From: Varanus komodoensis
Taxonomy: Eukaryota > Chordata > Lepidosauria > Squamata > Varanidae
NCBI RefSeq assembly: GCF_004798865.1
Contig: NW_025336598.1
Span: 18,632,339 to 18,696,338, forward strand
DNA: 64,000 nt
Reading direction: 5' to 3'
Part shown: positions 22,551 to 33,484 of the stretch, in pieces
How positions within the stretch are numbered: the stretch's first letter is position 1
How the letters are laid out: each line of letters begins with the position of its first letter
Position numbers and translations under genes: made by a program
The notes under the pieces: model-generated
What the model was told of the DNA's origin: nothing
Databases searched by the model: none
Seen by the model: only the letters and a program-made list of their open reading frames with translations

Positions 22551-22704
22551 TGCCTGATCTTGCCTAATCTTGGAAGCTAAGCAGGGTCAGGCCTGGGCAG
22601 AAGTGGGATGGGTGACTTTAGTGTATGATTCTATGATTATTGCTGTCAACTGCCTAGAGAGCTTTGGCTATGGGCAGTATAAAAATGTAATAATAATAAT
22701 AAAG
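22551..22704 (+). repeat. 5S rRNA-derived SINE
   Basis: 22551-22616 follows the 3' two thirds of vertebrate 5S rRNA: TGCCTGATCTTGCCTAATCT, then GGAAGCTAAGCAGGGTCAGG, CCTGGGCAG and GGGATGGGTGAC. The box A region AGCTAAGCAGGGTC of the internal Pol III promoter is intact, and the box C region is partly kept. After the 5S part comes GATTCTATGATTAT and a terminal segment with CTGCCTAGAGAGCTTTGG, then GGGCAGTATAAAAATG and TAATAATAATAA, the L2/CR1-type tail. A plain 5S pseudogene would not carry that tail, so a composite 5S-headed SINE is the better call. The first ~50 bases of 5S are missing. Confidence 0.75.
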
Positions 22705-25700
22705 TAGACACAGTTAGACTTCTCACTCTAAGATGTAGCTAGGCATAACATCTGTTGCTTTCAAATTCTGCAGAAAACCACTGAGGTACTTTATTCAAGC
22801 TTGCCAAGGGAGGGGGTCACGTCTTTAGGTTTGGCGAAATGCCAAGCAGCGTTTTTTAAATCATTCAGCTTTTTCTGCCTAGTGACAGCTTACAGCAGCA
22901 ACTATTTACTAAATTATGTCAGGCATGCTCTGTTTCATTCCGAGCCTAGTGTTTCTGGTGTTTTGAGAGGAATTCCTGTGTTCCTGTCAGCCTTCATGTG
23001 GATTTTTGTAACACCTGAAGCATTACAGGACCAAGACCATCTGATTCATCTTTGCTGGTCTACTGGCAGTGAAGATAAAAATGGCGCCTTCTTGGGATGT
23101 GCGAGCAGAAGAGAGGGACCCACAGTATGCATGCACGTGAAATTTGTGCACAGGAGAGACCGTTTTATAGGAATACTCCTCCTGATCACCAAGATCCTCT
23201 GGAGCACCAGTAGCAGAGAGAAGAGCAGTGAAGTGATCCTGAATTATACCACCTTATTGAGATAGGGGATAACTGAAGATCCCGGATATAAAAATGTATT
23301 CTGGTAATTCTGTAATTACCTATCATTGAGACAAAAAGTACAGGAAGATCTCATCTGCAGGTAAATCAGCAGACACAGGAAGCCCCTTGGTTTTTCATTT
23401 CGACAGCAGTGACAACTGAGGTGCTCGAACCTTTTCTCCTGCCTTAATTCACTTCATGACGTAAGCCTGCACACAGGACATTAATCCTGCTCATGTTCGC
23501 CAGCAATTGGCATACAAAGGGTTTCTGCCTCTAACACAGGAGGTCAAATCTAGCCTTCATGACTAGTAGGCCTTGAAAGCCTCATCTTCCAAAACTATCT
23601 TGCGAAAACCAGGGTTCCCTGAAGGGACCTTGGCGGCTTCTAATTAGAAAAATGTATAGGTGCTGGAAATCCTTGGGGATTGAAGGCTTAGCTGAAAAGG
23701 ACCATTTCACAGTCTTTCCAAGCTTTGTATTTTATATATAACTCACAATAATATTATTTTTGGTGCTTGTTAAGATAAATATGCCATTGTGGTATGTGAA
23801 ATAAAGCTTGGGGTCCAATATAATGTCAAAACCTGCTTCCAGCACTATCCTGCCTCGTCTCCTGGAGTTTGGAAGCAGAGCCAGGGACCAGGTCAAGGGC
23901 TGGCATTGCTGAGCACCTTCTGAGGACCATCCCCTGTGGCCCCATGGATGTACCAAGGAAATAGGGCACTCAGGAATGAGGTACAGAGGGCATCTTGGCA
24001 CTGAGTCTACTGTCCGCTTAAGAAAGATAGATTGCTGGCACCAGATGTTGCCTAGTATTTCCACACCCGGCAACTTAAAGGCTTGTTACAGAAATAAGCA
24101 TTGGGGTTTATGTAGAAGTATCATCACAGCAAACGGAAACAAATCAAAGTGAATGTTTATTAATACAGGAATCTGTTACAAGATATTTGAAATATAAATG
24201 TACCATTTCTGATAAGTTACTAAAGGCATGAAGGAAATCTTAACTTGCCTCTATGTTTCTATTGTCTTCAACAATAATTTGATCAGAATCTCATAAAGGG
24301 AACATTTCTGGGGATAAAGCACTAAAGACATGCAGCCATTTATTACTAGGATACTATTTATTGATGTTATTTACTGATAGCATATACAATAGCCAAGTGT
24401 TAGATTCCAATGAAGCAGTGGATTGAAAAACTGTCCAGAATGCATGAGTTTCAATTACAGCATTTTGTTAGATATTCTATTTGAAGAAGCAAGTGGGAGA
24501 CTGACTGATTTTGAACAACCAATGTCAATCTATTGTACAATCAAAAGGAATAATTTCTATTAAGCAGAGGCATCTTTTATCTGTGTTTTTAGTCTTCTAT
24601 ATGTGAACAACATCCATAATCCACAGTGGAAATGCAGTGTGCTTACAGTCTATTTTTTATGGCAACAGAGGAGGATTCAATCCATCTGCGAGTTTTACTT
24701 TCTCCCACATTGTTTTTTTTTTTAATGCATTTTCTTTCCATCCTGCTTATAAAGAAATGTGCACATTTTTATAAGTTATCAGAAATGAACTCAACAAAAT
24801 TCCCACCTATAAGAAAGGCCAAATCCTATTGGTAAGCTACTCCCTAGCACAAAGAAGAGTATATGGGACCTGCCTACCATATGAGTTGATAAAGATGAGA
24901 AGCCTATCAGAAAAAAATAGGTGGCAACTCTAATTTGGCACCACAAGTATGGTTGGATATGCAAGGATACTAATCCAGAATTTTAAGAGCCAAATGCTCA
25001 AAGCTTGAGGAAAGAATTTATCCCTTTTGCTTTTGCTCACATGTCCCCATCCTCACCACTTAATCTCAAATTCTTTCCATCCTGTTTACGAAGAAAGATG
25101 TTCTTAGCAAAAATGGAAAAGAGTGAAATTATTATCTGTGCCTACTGCAAAGTTGGTGATAACACAATGGTGGGAGAAAAAAGAGGACCAACCTTCCCAT
25201 AAGGCAGAGTAAGGAATCACCTTAGATTCTGGGTGTCCTGAAAGGACCCCAGATCAGATCGGTACTATGGTGTTCAGGAAGGAAAGAGTTAAACTCTCCC
25301 CTTGGAAATTCCACTCCACCCCCAGGATTTATAAAAGGAAATTGATCCAATGGATACTCCCTTTTTTTTTTTGTAACCCTTCCCCCATAGGTGAAATGCA
25401 GAAAAAATGCAGGGGAAAAGATAGAGAGAGATTAAACCCTCCATTCCTGGAACACCATGGCCCCAATCCCAAGGGCCATGTGCATCTACTCTGGAGTAAA
25501 AGCACAACAGTCAACATTTAGACTTCCAGAACTGTAGAGTATCAGAGAAAAAGGAACAAAAATGCTCCAAACAAATCAAATCTCAGCACAAAGGACATGG
25601 TGGGTAGGGGGCAGAAAAGAGAGAAAGGGGCTTTACATCTCTTCTTGCTGGTGTGGGACAGAGATTGCAGCATGAAGCAGAGATTTCCCCAGTAGTACAG

Positions 25701-26955
25701 GAAACACACAGGAAATCTGCGGAAGTCCAATGATTCATGGCATTAAGAGCTGTCCATCCGGAAGACCCCTTGTTCATCAGTTTATAGATTAAAATGACTC
25801 CACAAAATGACTCAGGTTTTTGTTTGGTTCTTATTTATGTTGCTATGTAGATTCTAGAGGAGAATTAATGAATAAAACCCTGAAGTATAGATAGGAAATA
25901 TGAGGAAGAATAACATTTGATGAAGTTAATGAGTGAAAGAAGGAGATGCCTACAAGCTTAAATGAGTTTAATATTTGGAATAGACATATTACTCCCATTT
26001 CCTGTACATCAGTTTAATTATATAGCCTATTTACTTATTCAAAGTTGCAAGACAAGAGGTGAAAACACCACGAGAAAGCAAAAAAAAGGAAAACATTTTG
26101 AAATGTGTCATTTTTAATGAATTCAAAAGAACAGAGAAAACATGATTTCCAAGCCAGTGGCAGAAAAGATGACTCAATTATGCACCCCAGAGTGGGAGTT
26201 TTCCCAGTTTCTGTACCCTTTCACTTGCTGCTGTAGCAGTTCCTTTCCACAGGAGATGAATGAAGCAATTTGACACAGAACTTGCAAGAGACAGCAGCAG
26301 TAACCCAAGTGGCTTTTGAAACAATGACACAAATTGTGATTTGGCTGGATTTTGCCAGCATCTGCTTCAGAGTGCTCCAGCAGGCACTTCCAGCTGCAAC
26401 TCTGCTCCACAGTTGTTGGAGACTCCATTGATAGAATTACTGGGCTGCTGTTGCTATAAATGGAAAATTATGTACTTCCTTCTGCCAAAGAATGTCTCAA
26501 GAGCCATTCTTCTGTTGCCCTTGCTAAACAAAGAAGGTTCAGAACAGAGTTGACTTCCCCACAGAACTCAGGGCAAGATACCTTTTCACAATTATTTCCT
26601 TAGCACTTATTTCTCTTCAGTTCTTTGTTCCTTTAAGACAACATTCAGGCAAAGTGAGTCCCTTTCACACCAAGGGCCTAATTCAGTTTTGGAGAAGATC
26701 ACAGGGTGAGTCTTCCAAAGGATGTTACCTTTTCATTAGACAGCACTTGCTACTCCATCCTTTCCTATGTGAAAGACAATAAATTAAAATGGGTTCCCAT
26801 TTACCTTTAGCTTCAAATTCATTGTATAGGTTGTGAATCCTCATAATAATCAAGTACACTTGTCCTGTGACATTTGGCATTTGCTGGTGGGATCAATGGA
26901 GGGTCCTGTATGAATCGAACCAGCACAAATATGACACCACAACTGGCATTCACAG
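22705..26955. other. Gene-free stretch
   Basis: A 154-codon plus-strand frame (22801-23265) was examined: it has hydrophobic runs but no recognisable domain and no promoter or splice context, so I leave it out as a gene. 25456-25510 contains a weak copy of the common GAGTAA-type squamate repeat. T runs occur at 24712-24722 and 25362-25371. Nothing else is assigned. Confidence 0.5.
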
Positions 26956-26959
26956 CCCT

Positions 26960-27085
26960 GGAGGCTGGTGGTTCCAGTGTCAGTGGTTTGGTGCATCCAT
27001 TCCAGATTTTCATCTGAACCTTAAAGGGACTGTCCATGGTGCTGAACTCTATCCACAAAATAGCTTCAGCACCATGGACTGTTTC
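26960..27085 (+). repeat. Unnamed interspersed repeat (copy 2) with hairpin
   Basis: It shares 'GTCAGTGG' and 'GGTGCTGAACTC' in order with 4246-4345. Its 3' part is a perfect 15-bp inverted repeat: GTCCATGGTGCTGAA at 27032-27046 and its complement at 27065-27079, with an 18-base loop. A short frame here reads GGWWF, which recalls fibrinogen-like domains, but the rest does not fit. Confidence 0.5.
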
Positions 27086-27564
27086 TCAAGTGTTCAAGAT
27101 GAAACAGTAGGGTGTGTCTATAATTAATATCAATATTGGTTGTATACCAAATACTATAAGAACAAGCTCTCAAGCCATAAGGTGTCTTGGGTAAGCTTCA
27201 GTTCAAGAGGAGTGACCTAAAGCCCTGGGCAAGCCAGTGCAATTGAAATGAGGAAGGGGCAGCTACCCTTGTCACAAGCAAGCACAATAAGCCAACTGGA
27301 GATAAGAAAAAGAAACACCAGACACTCTCACCTGGAGGTACAATATAGCTATCATAAATAGCAGCCATTAATTGCCTTCTCCTCTAAACCCTTCTGAAAA
27401 CCATCCAAGATGGTGGCCATCACTTCATCTTGTTGAAGCAAGTTTCATGCATGGTTTGAAAAAAGTATTTATATGTGAAAAAATAATTTCTTTTCTTTTT
27501 CCCGCATCTCTCCCTTGTCAGTGTCAATGAACAGCATCACTCTGTTCCATTGTGTGTTGCTACT

Positions 27565-27581
27565 CACACACACACACACCC
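27565..27581. repeat. (CA)n microsatellite
   Basis: About eight CA units; short. Confidence 0.9.
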
Positions 27582-28439
27582 CATCCCAATGGAAATGTTT
27601 TACCCCTCCTCCATGAGGGGGAGGAATGTATCCAGAGCAAAAGGCACAGGGGGTGGGAGAGATATAATCCTTCCCTCCTGGAGTTCTCCGAATCAGGTTT
27701 CCCTGAGATTATACTGGAGTCAACAAAAATACCAGGCTCACCGATGCTTACACAATTAGCACCATGCGCAGTTTGTCCCTTCCCCCCTTCCCCCACGTTT
27801 TTCTTAATCTGAACAGCCCCAAGCAATTAAAAAATTGCTAGGGGGAGTCACTCCATCCCTTTGCTTTTTTTCTTGTCCTGTTCCTGTTTTTGCCTAAACT
27901 CATTTCTGTATTATCTGGCAGAGATGGGCACAGGGGAGTGGTGGAGAATTATGTCCTGACAGAAGGAATACAAAAAAAGCAAATAGGATTCACAGGACAG
28001 CTAATGCTTATGAACACACGTGGTATGACTCTTCAATGTATTATATGGTGACAGGAAATTAATGTATCATGTGAACCTGCAATGAATATTGGACAGTAAA
28101 TGAGCACTCTGATGGCAGGATGGGAAGGAGGGCTTGACCGCAAATCTGAGGCCATGCAATGGCCTTACATTCACAATCAAACTCGTTTCAATTGCAAGCC
28201 CTCAGGCCTGTAACGAGCACACATCATCTGACCTTTTCTGCATCAGTCTCTGTACTTTAAAACCAGGCCATGGCATAAATCTACTGTACAGGTATATGTC
28301 AAACAGTTGCTTTCAATGTCTCATCTAGTTAAGGTTAAGCATCTACAGACTGCAAGCCCTAAGCTATTTAAGGTCAGAAGCATTTCACAAGAGACATACT
28401 AATTTGGTGCTGGCAAATTATATTTAAGCCTCTCTCTCT

Positions 28440-28457
28440 TGCCTGCCTGCCTGCCTG
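28440..28457. repeat. (TGCC)n microsatellite
   Basis: Four to five TGCC units following a CTCTCTCT run. Confidence 0.9.
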
Positions 28458-29140
28458 CACCCAAGTAAACAAATACAGTATGGAAAATGGACAAGCATAT
28501 TTAAAAGGTTTTTAAAGGAAACACGCAAATACACACAGCCTTGGATGACCCTGCTGAGTATAAATGACTACATCAAGTTTAGTAGATTTTGAAAATGGAA
28601 AACAAGGCATTCAGGATTTGATGGTGAGGCTTCATGCATTTGAAAGCTGTGCTGTTCGATAGGTCTATGACTCCATATATGGCCACCAGTCTTGGCTTAT
28701 AGGGATGAACAGCTGTAGGATTTCAAGGTCTCCATTACAGGTCTGTCTTCTGCTTTCTCCCTGCTATTTATTTACTTTTAGCATCTGCTGCAGTTTTTTT
28801 CTCTTTGTGGTGGTAAATTGGAGGAGGACGGATACACATCACTTGCACCAATGGCTGGCTGGGAATTATATGACATTGTAGCCCCAACCATCTGAAGAGC
28901 CCTGGATTGGGAAAGCTGGACTGACCAGGAGGCTGTCCTGGAAAGCTTTCTCAGGACAGCCTCCTACTCTCATGTCGGAAGCTCATACTCTTCTAGCATT
29001 TTTAGCGCTCTTGCTTTGATTCCTTAGCCCTCCCTTCCCCTACAAAATGTGCCTGCAGATATCACTTGGATGGTGCCTTTTGCAGAACCTGGACCTTGTT
29101 CATTTATAGTCCTCTTTGTAGTAAAGGGCAGTATCCAAGC

Positions 29141-29321
29141 CAACATTGGTGCCATTGTAAATTACATTACGCTAACATATGTAACTTGTAACATAAGGCC
29201 AATTGCATTAGCTGGCCAACAGTTTCTCTGGGGAAAGCCTTCACATCAGCTAGTTCTGTTGGTGGTTATTTCAGAGGTCACTAACCCTAGGGCAATGCAA
29301 TTCACAATAGCACTGGTGTTG
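29141..29321. repeat. Imperfect 33-bp inverted repeat
   Basis: Arms 29141-29173 and 29289-29321 match as reverse complements at 25 of 33 positions, and seven of the eight mismatches are transitions, the pattern left by decay of methylated DNA. The 115-base centre contains a further CCAATTGCATTAGC-like piece. It may be the core of an old non-autonomous DNA transposon. Ends and target duplication were not found, and the family is unknown. Confidence 0.45.
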
Positions 29322-31156
29322 CCTTCACCAGTTGTTCATTGTGTATACCAGCAAGGAAGCTGTAATGTCACAACCATCGAGTTGTCTATGTACTGGGTAA
29401 AGTGACATCCTGGAGTTCTTTTGCCATGTCTGTACATCAGTTGGCTCTTTCCGTGCATGGCGAAAGGGGGTGTGTTATTGACATGCAATAATTATAACCT
29501 TTGTGCAGCAGTGGTGTTGTTGTGGTGTATTTTGTCCTGGTGGTTCTTGTTTAAAGAGGTATAATTTTGGATGCTTTACCACTTGAAGTGCATGCAGTCC
29601 TAACTGCATTGCACAAGCATTTAGCATCTGCTGGCATCCATATGTTTGTCCTGCCAGAAACTAGTAACTGAAGAACCTTGAATTCCATAATTGGGGTTAA
29701 TTTACACTTTTACGAGTGCCTTGAGGAGACTCCACTTGGATCACTATTTCTTCTATGTATTTTCCCTGTGTAACTCAATATGCCTAGACAACAGTGAATA
29801 TAGCTGATAGTAGAAATGTTTACACATATCTTTCAAGAAGCGCTCCAAATATCAAAAATTTGTAGCTTTCACAAGTTGCTTTGAGATTTCAGATTTGCTC
29901 ACTAGTAAATATAATTAAAAAGCTATTTTTCCACAGCAACGTGGCTTCCTTAAGTCCTTGTATAGCCTACTGTCTTGTGTTTCAGTCTATTCCCACATAG
30001 ACAGTGATGTGCCACTTTTGCACTTCCTTGCATTTAAAGGAAACACTTATGAATTGGAACCATGTGTCATCTGTGTGCTGACACTTTTCTGTAATCATAT
30101 CTCATTTCTGCATGGGTGCTGGAGAAGAGCAGAGACCTTTCTTCCCCTGTTAACATGCATTTACTAGCTCTGATGCAACAGAACTGTCTTCTATTTTTTG
30201 TAACTTTGTTTATTTGTTTTAGGATATCATGGCCTTAAAAATCTTTTCTCATATGTGTGCTAGCTGGTAGCAGCCAAAAGCACTCTCACCCCAACACAGT
30301 AGGGGACCAAACTAAATTGTGCTCCATGCTCTTCCTTTAGAGAAATAAAGCAAGATATAGCTGCAAACTGCACAGGAGAAGAACCATATTGTTTGCCCTC
30401 AGGAATCAGTCAGCTGATGCTGCGCCTAATTTTTTTTTATCTATAATCTTCAGCCATTAATTTTCAGCCATTTTTAATCTATAATTTTCATGGTGCAGGG
30501 GAAGTGGAATGAAAAGAGATCACATCTGGAAATGAGGGAACAGTGGAGAATTTAGAAAAAAAAATCTTAGTGTGCAGTGCTTAAGGGTTTGCCTTATTGT
30601 ACCAACATACCTAGGATCTGCATGCATGTTTCTTTTTCAGCTTAAATCCTCTTCTCCAGCACTTTGTAACTGTCCCAGACCTCTTGTGCTTTTTGGAAAA
30701 GGCCTAGAGGACTTTATAATACTGCTGTGTGCAGAGTGCAAGAAAGCTCCATAAGATTGTTTTCTTTTGAGGGTTTAAAGGAGACCACCATCACCACTAC
30801 CTCCTCCTCGCTCAGCTTTCATGCCCCTGCAGTTGATCTGCTGAGATTGCCAGTTCACAAAGAAAACTCCTCCTGAATTCCACATCAAATCAGATCTCCA
30901 AAGGGATTTAAGTTTCTGAGTCCATATGAATGTGCTTGCCATTTAAACAAAAACAGGGTCTTATACAACTGCACAAAACCACAGTAAAGCCGTATTCCAC
31001 ACTTGTCACTGTATTATCAAGTTGCATCCTCTGCTTTGGTGCTTGCTGAGAAAAATCCCCCCTCCCCTGCAACCCACAATATCAGAAAATAAAAACGAAA
31101 CATTTTTTATTCCTTATAACAATGGCAATATGGTTCTTATTTTCCGGGAACCCTCC
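29322..31156. other. Gene-free stretch
   Basis: AT-rich with short frames only and no recognisable repeat except small A and T runs (30429-30436, 30556-30564). Confidence 0.5.
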
Positions 31157-31537
31157 ATGAAAGAAATTAGGAGAGTAAGTACTCGGAGGAGGGCTTTCTC
31201 TGCGGTGGCACCCAACCTATGGAATTCACTCCCCAAAGAGGTCCGCCTGGCACCGTCGTTACTGGTTTTTCGGCGCCAGGTAAAGACCTTTTTATTTAAA
31301 CATCATTTTAATTGTTAAAACATATGATCTGGCCAGGGCAACTTCTTCTTCCTTCTCTTTCTCCTCCTATATTTTTATTTACTTAATTTATACTGATAAT
31401 TTTAATCTTATATTTATAAATCAATGTATTTTTTGTATTTTGTAATTAATGGTAATTTATTATGTGCTATTGTATTTCATTGTATTTTATCGTGTTGTAA
31501 GCCGCCCCGAGGTTTCGGCAAGGGGTGGCATAGAAAT

Positions 31538-31573
<36 letters not shown>
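31157..31573 (+). repeat. L2-type LINE, best-preserved 3' end
   Basis: 31157-31315 encodes the C-terminus of an L2-group ORF2 in one open frame of 53 residues: RRRAFSAVAPNLWNSLPKEV, then RLAPSLLVFRRQVKTFLF, closed by a stop at 31316-31318. The AT-rich 3' UTR follows. The terminal box GTAAGCCGCCCCGAGGTTT, GGGGTGGCATAGAAATG and a perfect (AAT)n tail end it. It is 5' truncated, like most L2 copies, but younger-looking than those at 12.7 and 41.0 kb. The frame is a LINE relic, not a host gene. Confidence 0.85.
31540..31573. repeat. (AAT)n tail of the L2 element
   Basis: Eleven uninterrupted AAT units directly after the L2 terminal box. They form its 3' microsatellite. Confidence 0.95.
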
Positions 31574-31576
<3 letters not shown>

Positions 31577-31893
31577 TTGCTGGTGATTTTGGGCAAGTAC
31601 ACAAAACTGCCTGCCCAGTACTTAGCAAGCCATACTTAGCAATCCCCCCTCTTGTCAATGTCTTTGTCAGTTTCATCCTCCACTTCATGCTTCCCTCGTG
31701 AACACTTTTTTAAAAGACTGCTTCGTATTCAGTTGAAGTAAAAATATCTAGTCTCAAAACTCCTTCTCTTCTGCAGCCACCAGCCATTTTCAGCTTCTCA
31801 CACTGTTGGTGTCCATTGTTAGCTGTCAGATAGAAAGATGGACAGATGAACAGATGTTATACAGCAGTGAGTAGGATTGTTAAAGATGTGCAA

Positions 31894-32041
31894 ATATCAT
31901 GGCAAAGCAACAGAACAGAATGGGAATTGTGAAAGTTTCGAAGCAGAGCAGTAAAACTAAGAGGCAAATGAAAAATGCCAAGGCACAGCAGTAAAATTTA
32001 AAGGAGAAGTATACACATTTCCTAGTAGGAGGCATTTGCCC
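31894..32041 (+). repeat. ~41-bp periodic repeat, locus 1
   Basis: Three and a half units start at 31894, 31936, 31977 and 32018 (lengths 42, 41, 41, partial). Each opens with TTTCAAGG-like text (ATCATGGC, TTCGAAGC, CCAAGGC) and then AGCAGTAAAA. Locus 48917-49070 has the same unit, the same period and the same exit sequence (GGCATTTGCCCCTGT versus GGCCATTTACTCCTGT). It is therefore a dispersed element with a built-in tandem structure, not two local expansions. The family is not recognised. Confidence 0.65.
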
Positions 32042-32510
32042 CTGTACCCCTGAAGAGCTCTAAAGAAACCCATTTGAATTGTGAATGCATTCAGGACATC
32101 CTCCAGGATCCTTTGTTCAAGATTTTTATGAGAAAAAGTTAATCCATTCATTTCTATGAGGAAAAAATAATCCAGGCTGAGGCAAAAGGGATGAGGGAAC
32201 ATGGTAGTGGCAGGGCTGGGGCTGCAAGGAGAGGAGGGGATTTTGCCATTCCTGCCAGCCAGCTCTATGGCTGTTCCTGAGAACCCATGATTAAATTAAA
32301 AAGACATGAGAAGACACCATCATGAAAAGACACCCTCAGAACAAATCCTCTGAAGTAACCCTGCAACTGGCTGTGGCTTCCCAGCGCTGCTTCTTTGCAA
32401 AACCAAAAACAAAAAAACAACACTTACCATGGAAAAACCACACTGGGCTTGGATGTCACACTCAACCTTCCTGCAATCACCCATGATAACAATCCACTAC
32501 AGCTAATGTG

Positions 32511-32754
32511 TGAGAGCCAGTGTGGTGCAGTGGTTAAGAGCATGGGACTGGGACTCTGATGACCTGGGTTCTAGTCCCCGCTCAGCCATGGAGCCAACTG
32601 GGTGACTTTGGGCCAGTCACAGACTCTCAGCCCAACCTACCTCACAGGGCTGTTGTTGTGGGGATAAGATGGAGGAGGAGATGTAAGCTGCCTTGAGCCC
32701 TTTGTAGGAAAAAGGCAGGATATAAATTGAAAAATAAATAAAAAATAAATAATG
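32511..32754 (+). repeat. Complete tRNA-derived SINE (Sauria type) with target duplication
   Basis: The head GAGAGCCAGTGTGGTGCAGT leads into A box TGGTGCAGTGG (32523-32533) and B box GGTTCTAGTCC (32567-32577), the Pol III promoter of tRNA-type SINEs. The middle has TGGGTGACTTTGGGCCAGTC and CCTACCTCACAGGGCTGTTG. The 3' part GTAAGCTGCCTTGAG, GGCAGGATATAAATTG and an A-rich tail resemble LINE 3' ends. TAATGTG lies just left (32504-32510) and just right (32755-32761), a likely 7-bp target duplication. This is the cleanest SINE in the window. Confidence 0.88.
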
Positions 32755-32868
32755 TAATGTGCAAACCAGATCACTATGGCTGTGAAGGAAGCAGAAAAAA
32801 TGACCACCTCTTGCTCACAGAAGGGGTTAGAAAGACCAGGAGGGGATTTCACACAGCATTAAAATATT

Positions 32869-32887
32869 AAAAAAAAAAAAAAAAAAA
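32869..32887. repeat. Poly(A) run
   Basis: Nineteen A bases. It may be a retroposon tail, but no body is recognised upstream. Confidence 0.9.
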
Positions 32888-33394
32888 GCAGTCAAAGGAG
32901 AACCAGAATCGGGAACTCCCATTCTCTGTGATCTGTCCTTGGTTCTGAAGAGGATTCCTTACCCAATGCTGCAGATCTTCTTGCTTTTGACTGTGCTTTG
33001 CAGACCAATGGTAGCAAGGCACACATGAAAGAGTGATGAAGAGTGTTTCAGGACCATGTGGGCCAGCCTCTCCACCCCTTTGCATCATGTCCACACACCA
33101 CATAGCCAATCCCCACAGTAGAAAAGCTTCCCAATCGTCTGTACACTGGGCCAGCAGAGGAAAGGGCTTTGCTTATGCACTGATGTACATACAAATTGCT
33201 CCAACACAGAAGGGATAACCTGGGCAAATTAGTCATTGCCCCTCATGTGGAAGAGCTTTGTACATGTTTCTTTCTTCCATGGTTTACAGGTGGATGGGAG
33301 AGAAGCATTTCTGCCACAGGAATCACCATCTGGGTATGTGGCTACAATATCAGCAGTGCATAAGCAAAGCAAAGCAAAACGTGATGTGAGGCTG

Positions 33395-33480
33395 ATCCAT
33401 ATTCATTTTTATTACATTTCTGTACTGTCCAATAGCTAAAGAACCCTGACCAGTTTGCAGTTTAAAAACCATTAAAATAC
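33395..33480 (-). repeat. L2/CR1-type 3' end, minus strand
   Basis: Read on the minus strand it gives GGTTCTTTAGCTATTGGACAG, then TACAGAAATGTAATAAAAATG, a diverged terminal box and tail as at 22650 and 35120. Truncated and old. Confidence 0.5.
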
Positions 33481-33484
33481 ATTA

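Larger units (their letters stand above)
27086..29130. other. Gene-free stretch
   Basis: It contains (CA)n at 27565-27581 and (TGCC)n at 28440-28457. At about 28855-28925 there is wording of the palindromic MITE-like family (GGGAATTATATGACATTGTAGCCC-like, reversed arm). No gene is seen. Confidence 0.5.

Noticed and set aside
22551-22616. Functional 5S rRNA gene
   Set aside because: The first third of 5S is missing, box C is altered, and a LINE-type tail follows, so it is a SINE remnant.
22801-23265. 154-codon plus-strand frame with hydrophobic runs
   Set aside because: No recognisable domain, no promoter or splice context, and composition typical of chance frames in this sequence.
25362-25371. 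T run as a Pol III terminator
   Set aside because: No Pol III promoter boxes upstream; simple homopolymer.
26867-27127. Frame containing GGWWF, reminiscent of fibrinogen-related domains
   Set aside because: Only five residues fit; the following cysteine and asparagine-rich motif of that fold is absent, and the DNA belongs to a dispersed repeat.
28440-28457. Direct repeats as a CRISPR-like array
   Set aside because: It is a four-base microsatellite without spacers; none of the tandem repeats in the window has array structure with unique spacers.
29049-29405. 118-codon frame as a possible membrane protein
   Set aside because: It runs through the imperfect inverted repeat at 29141-29321, which explains its composition better.
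32511-32585. tRNA gene
   Set aside because: A and B boxes are present but there is no cloverleaf-compatible 3' half or acceptor stem; it is the head of a SINE.
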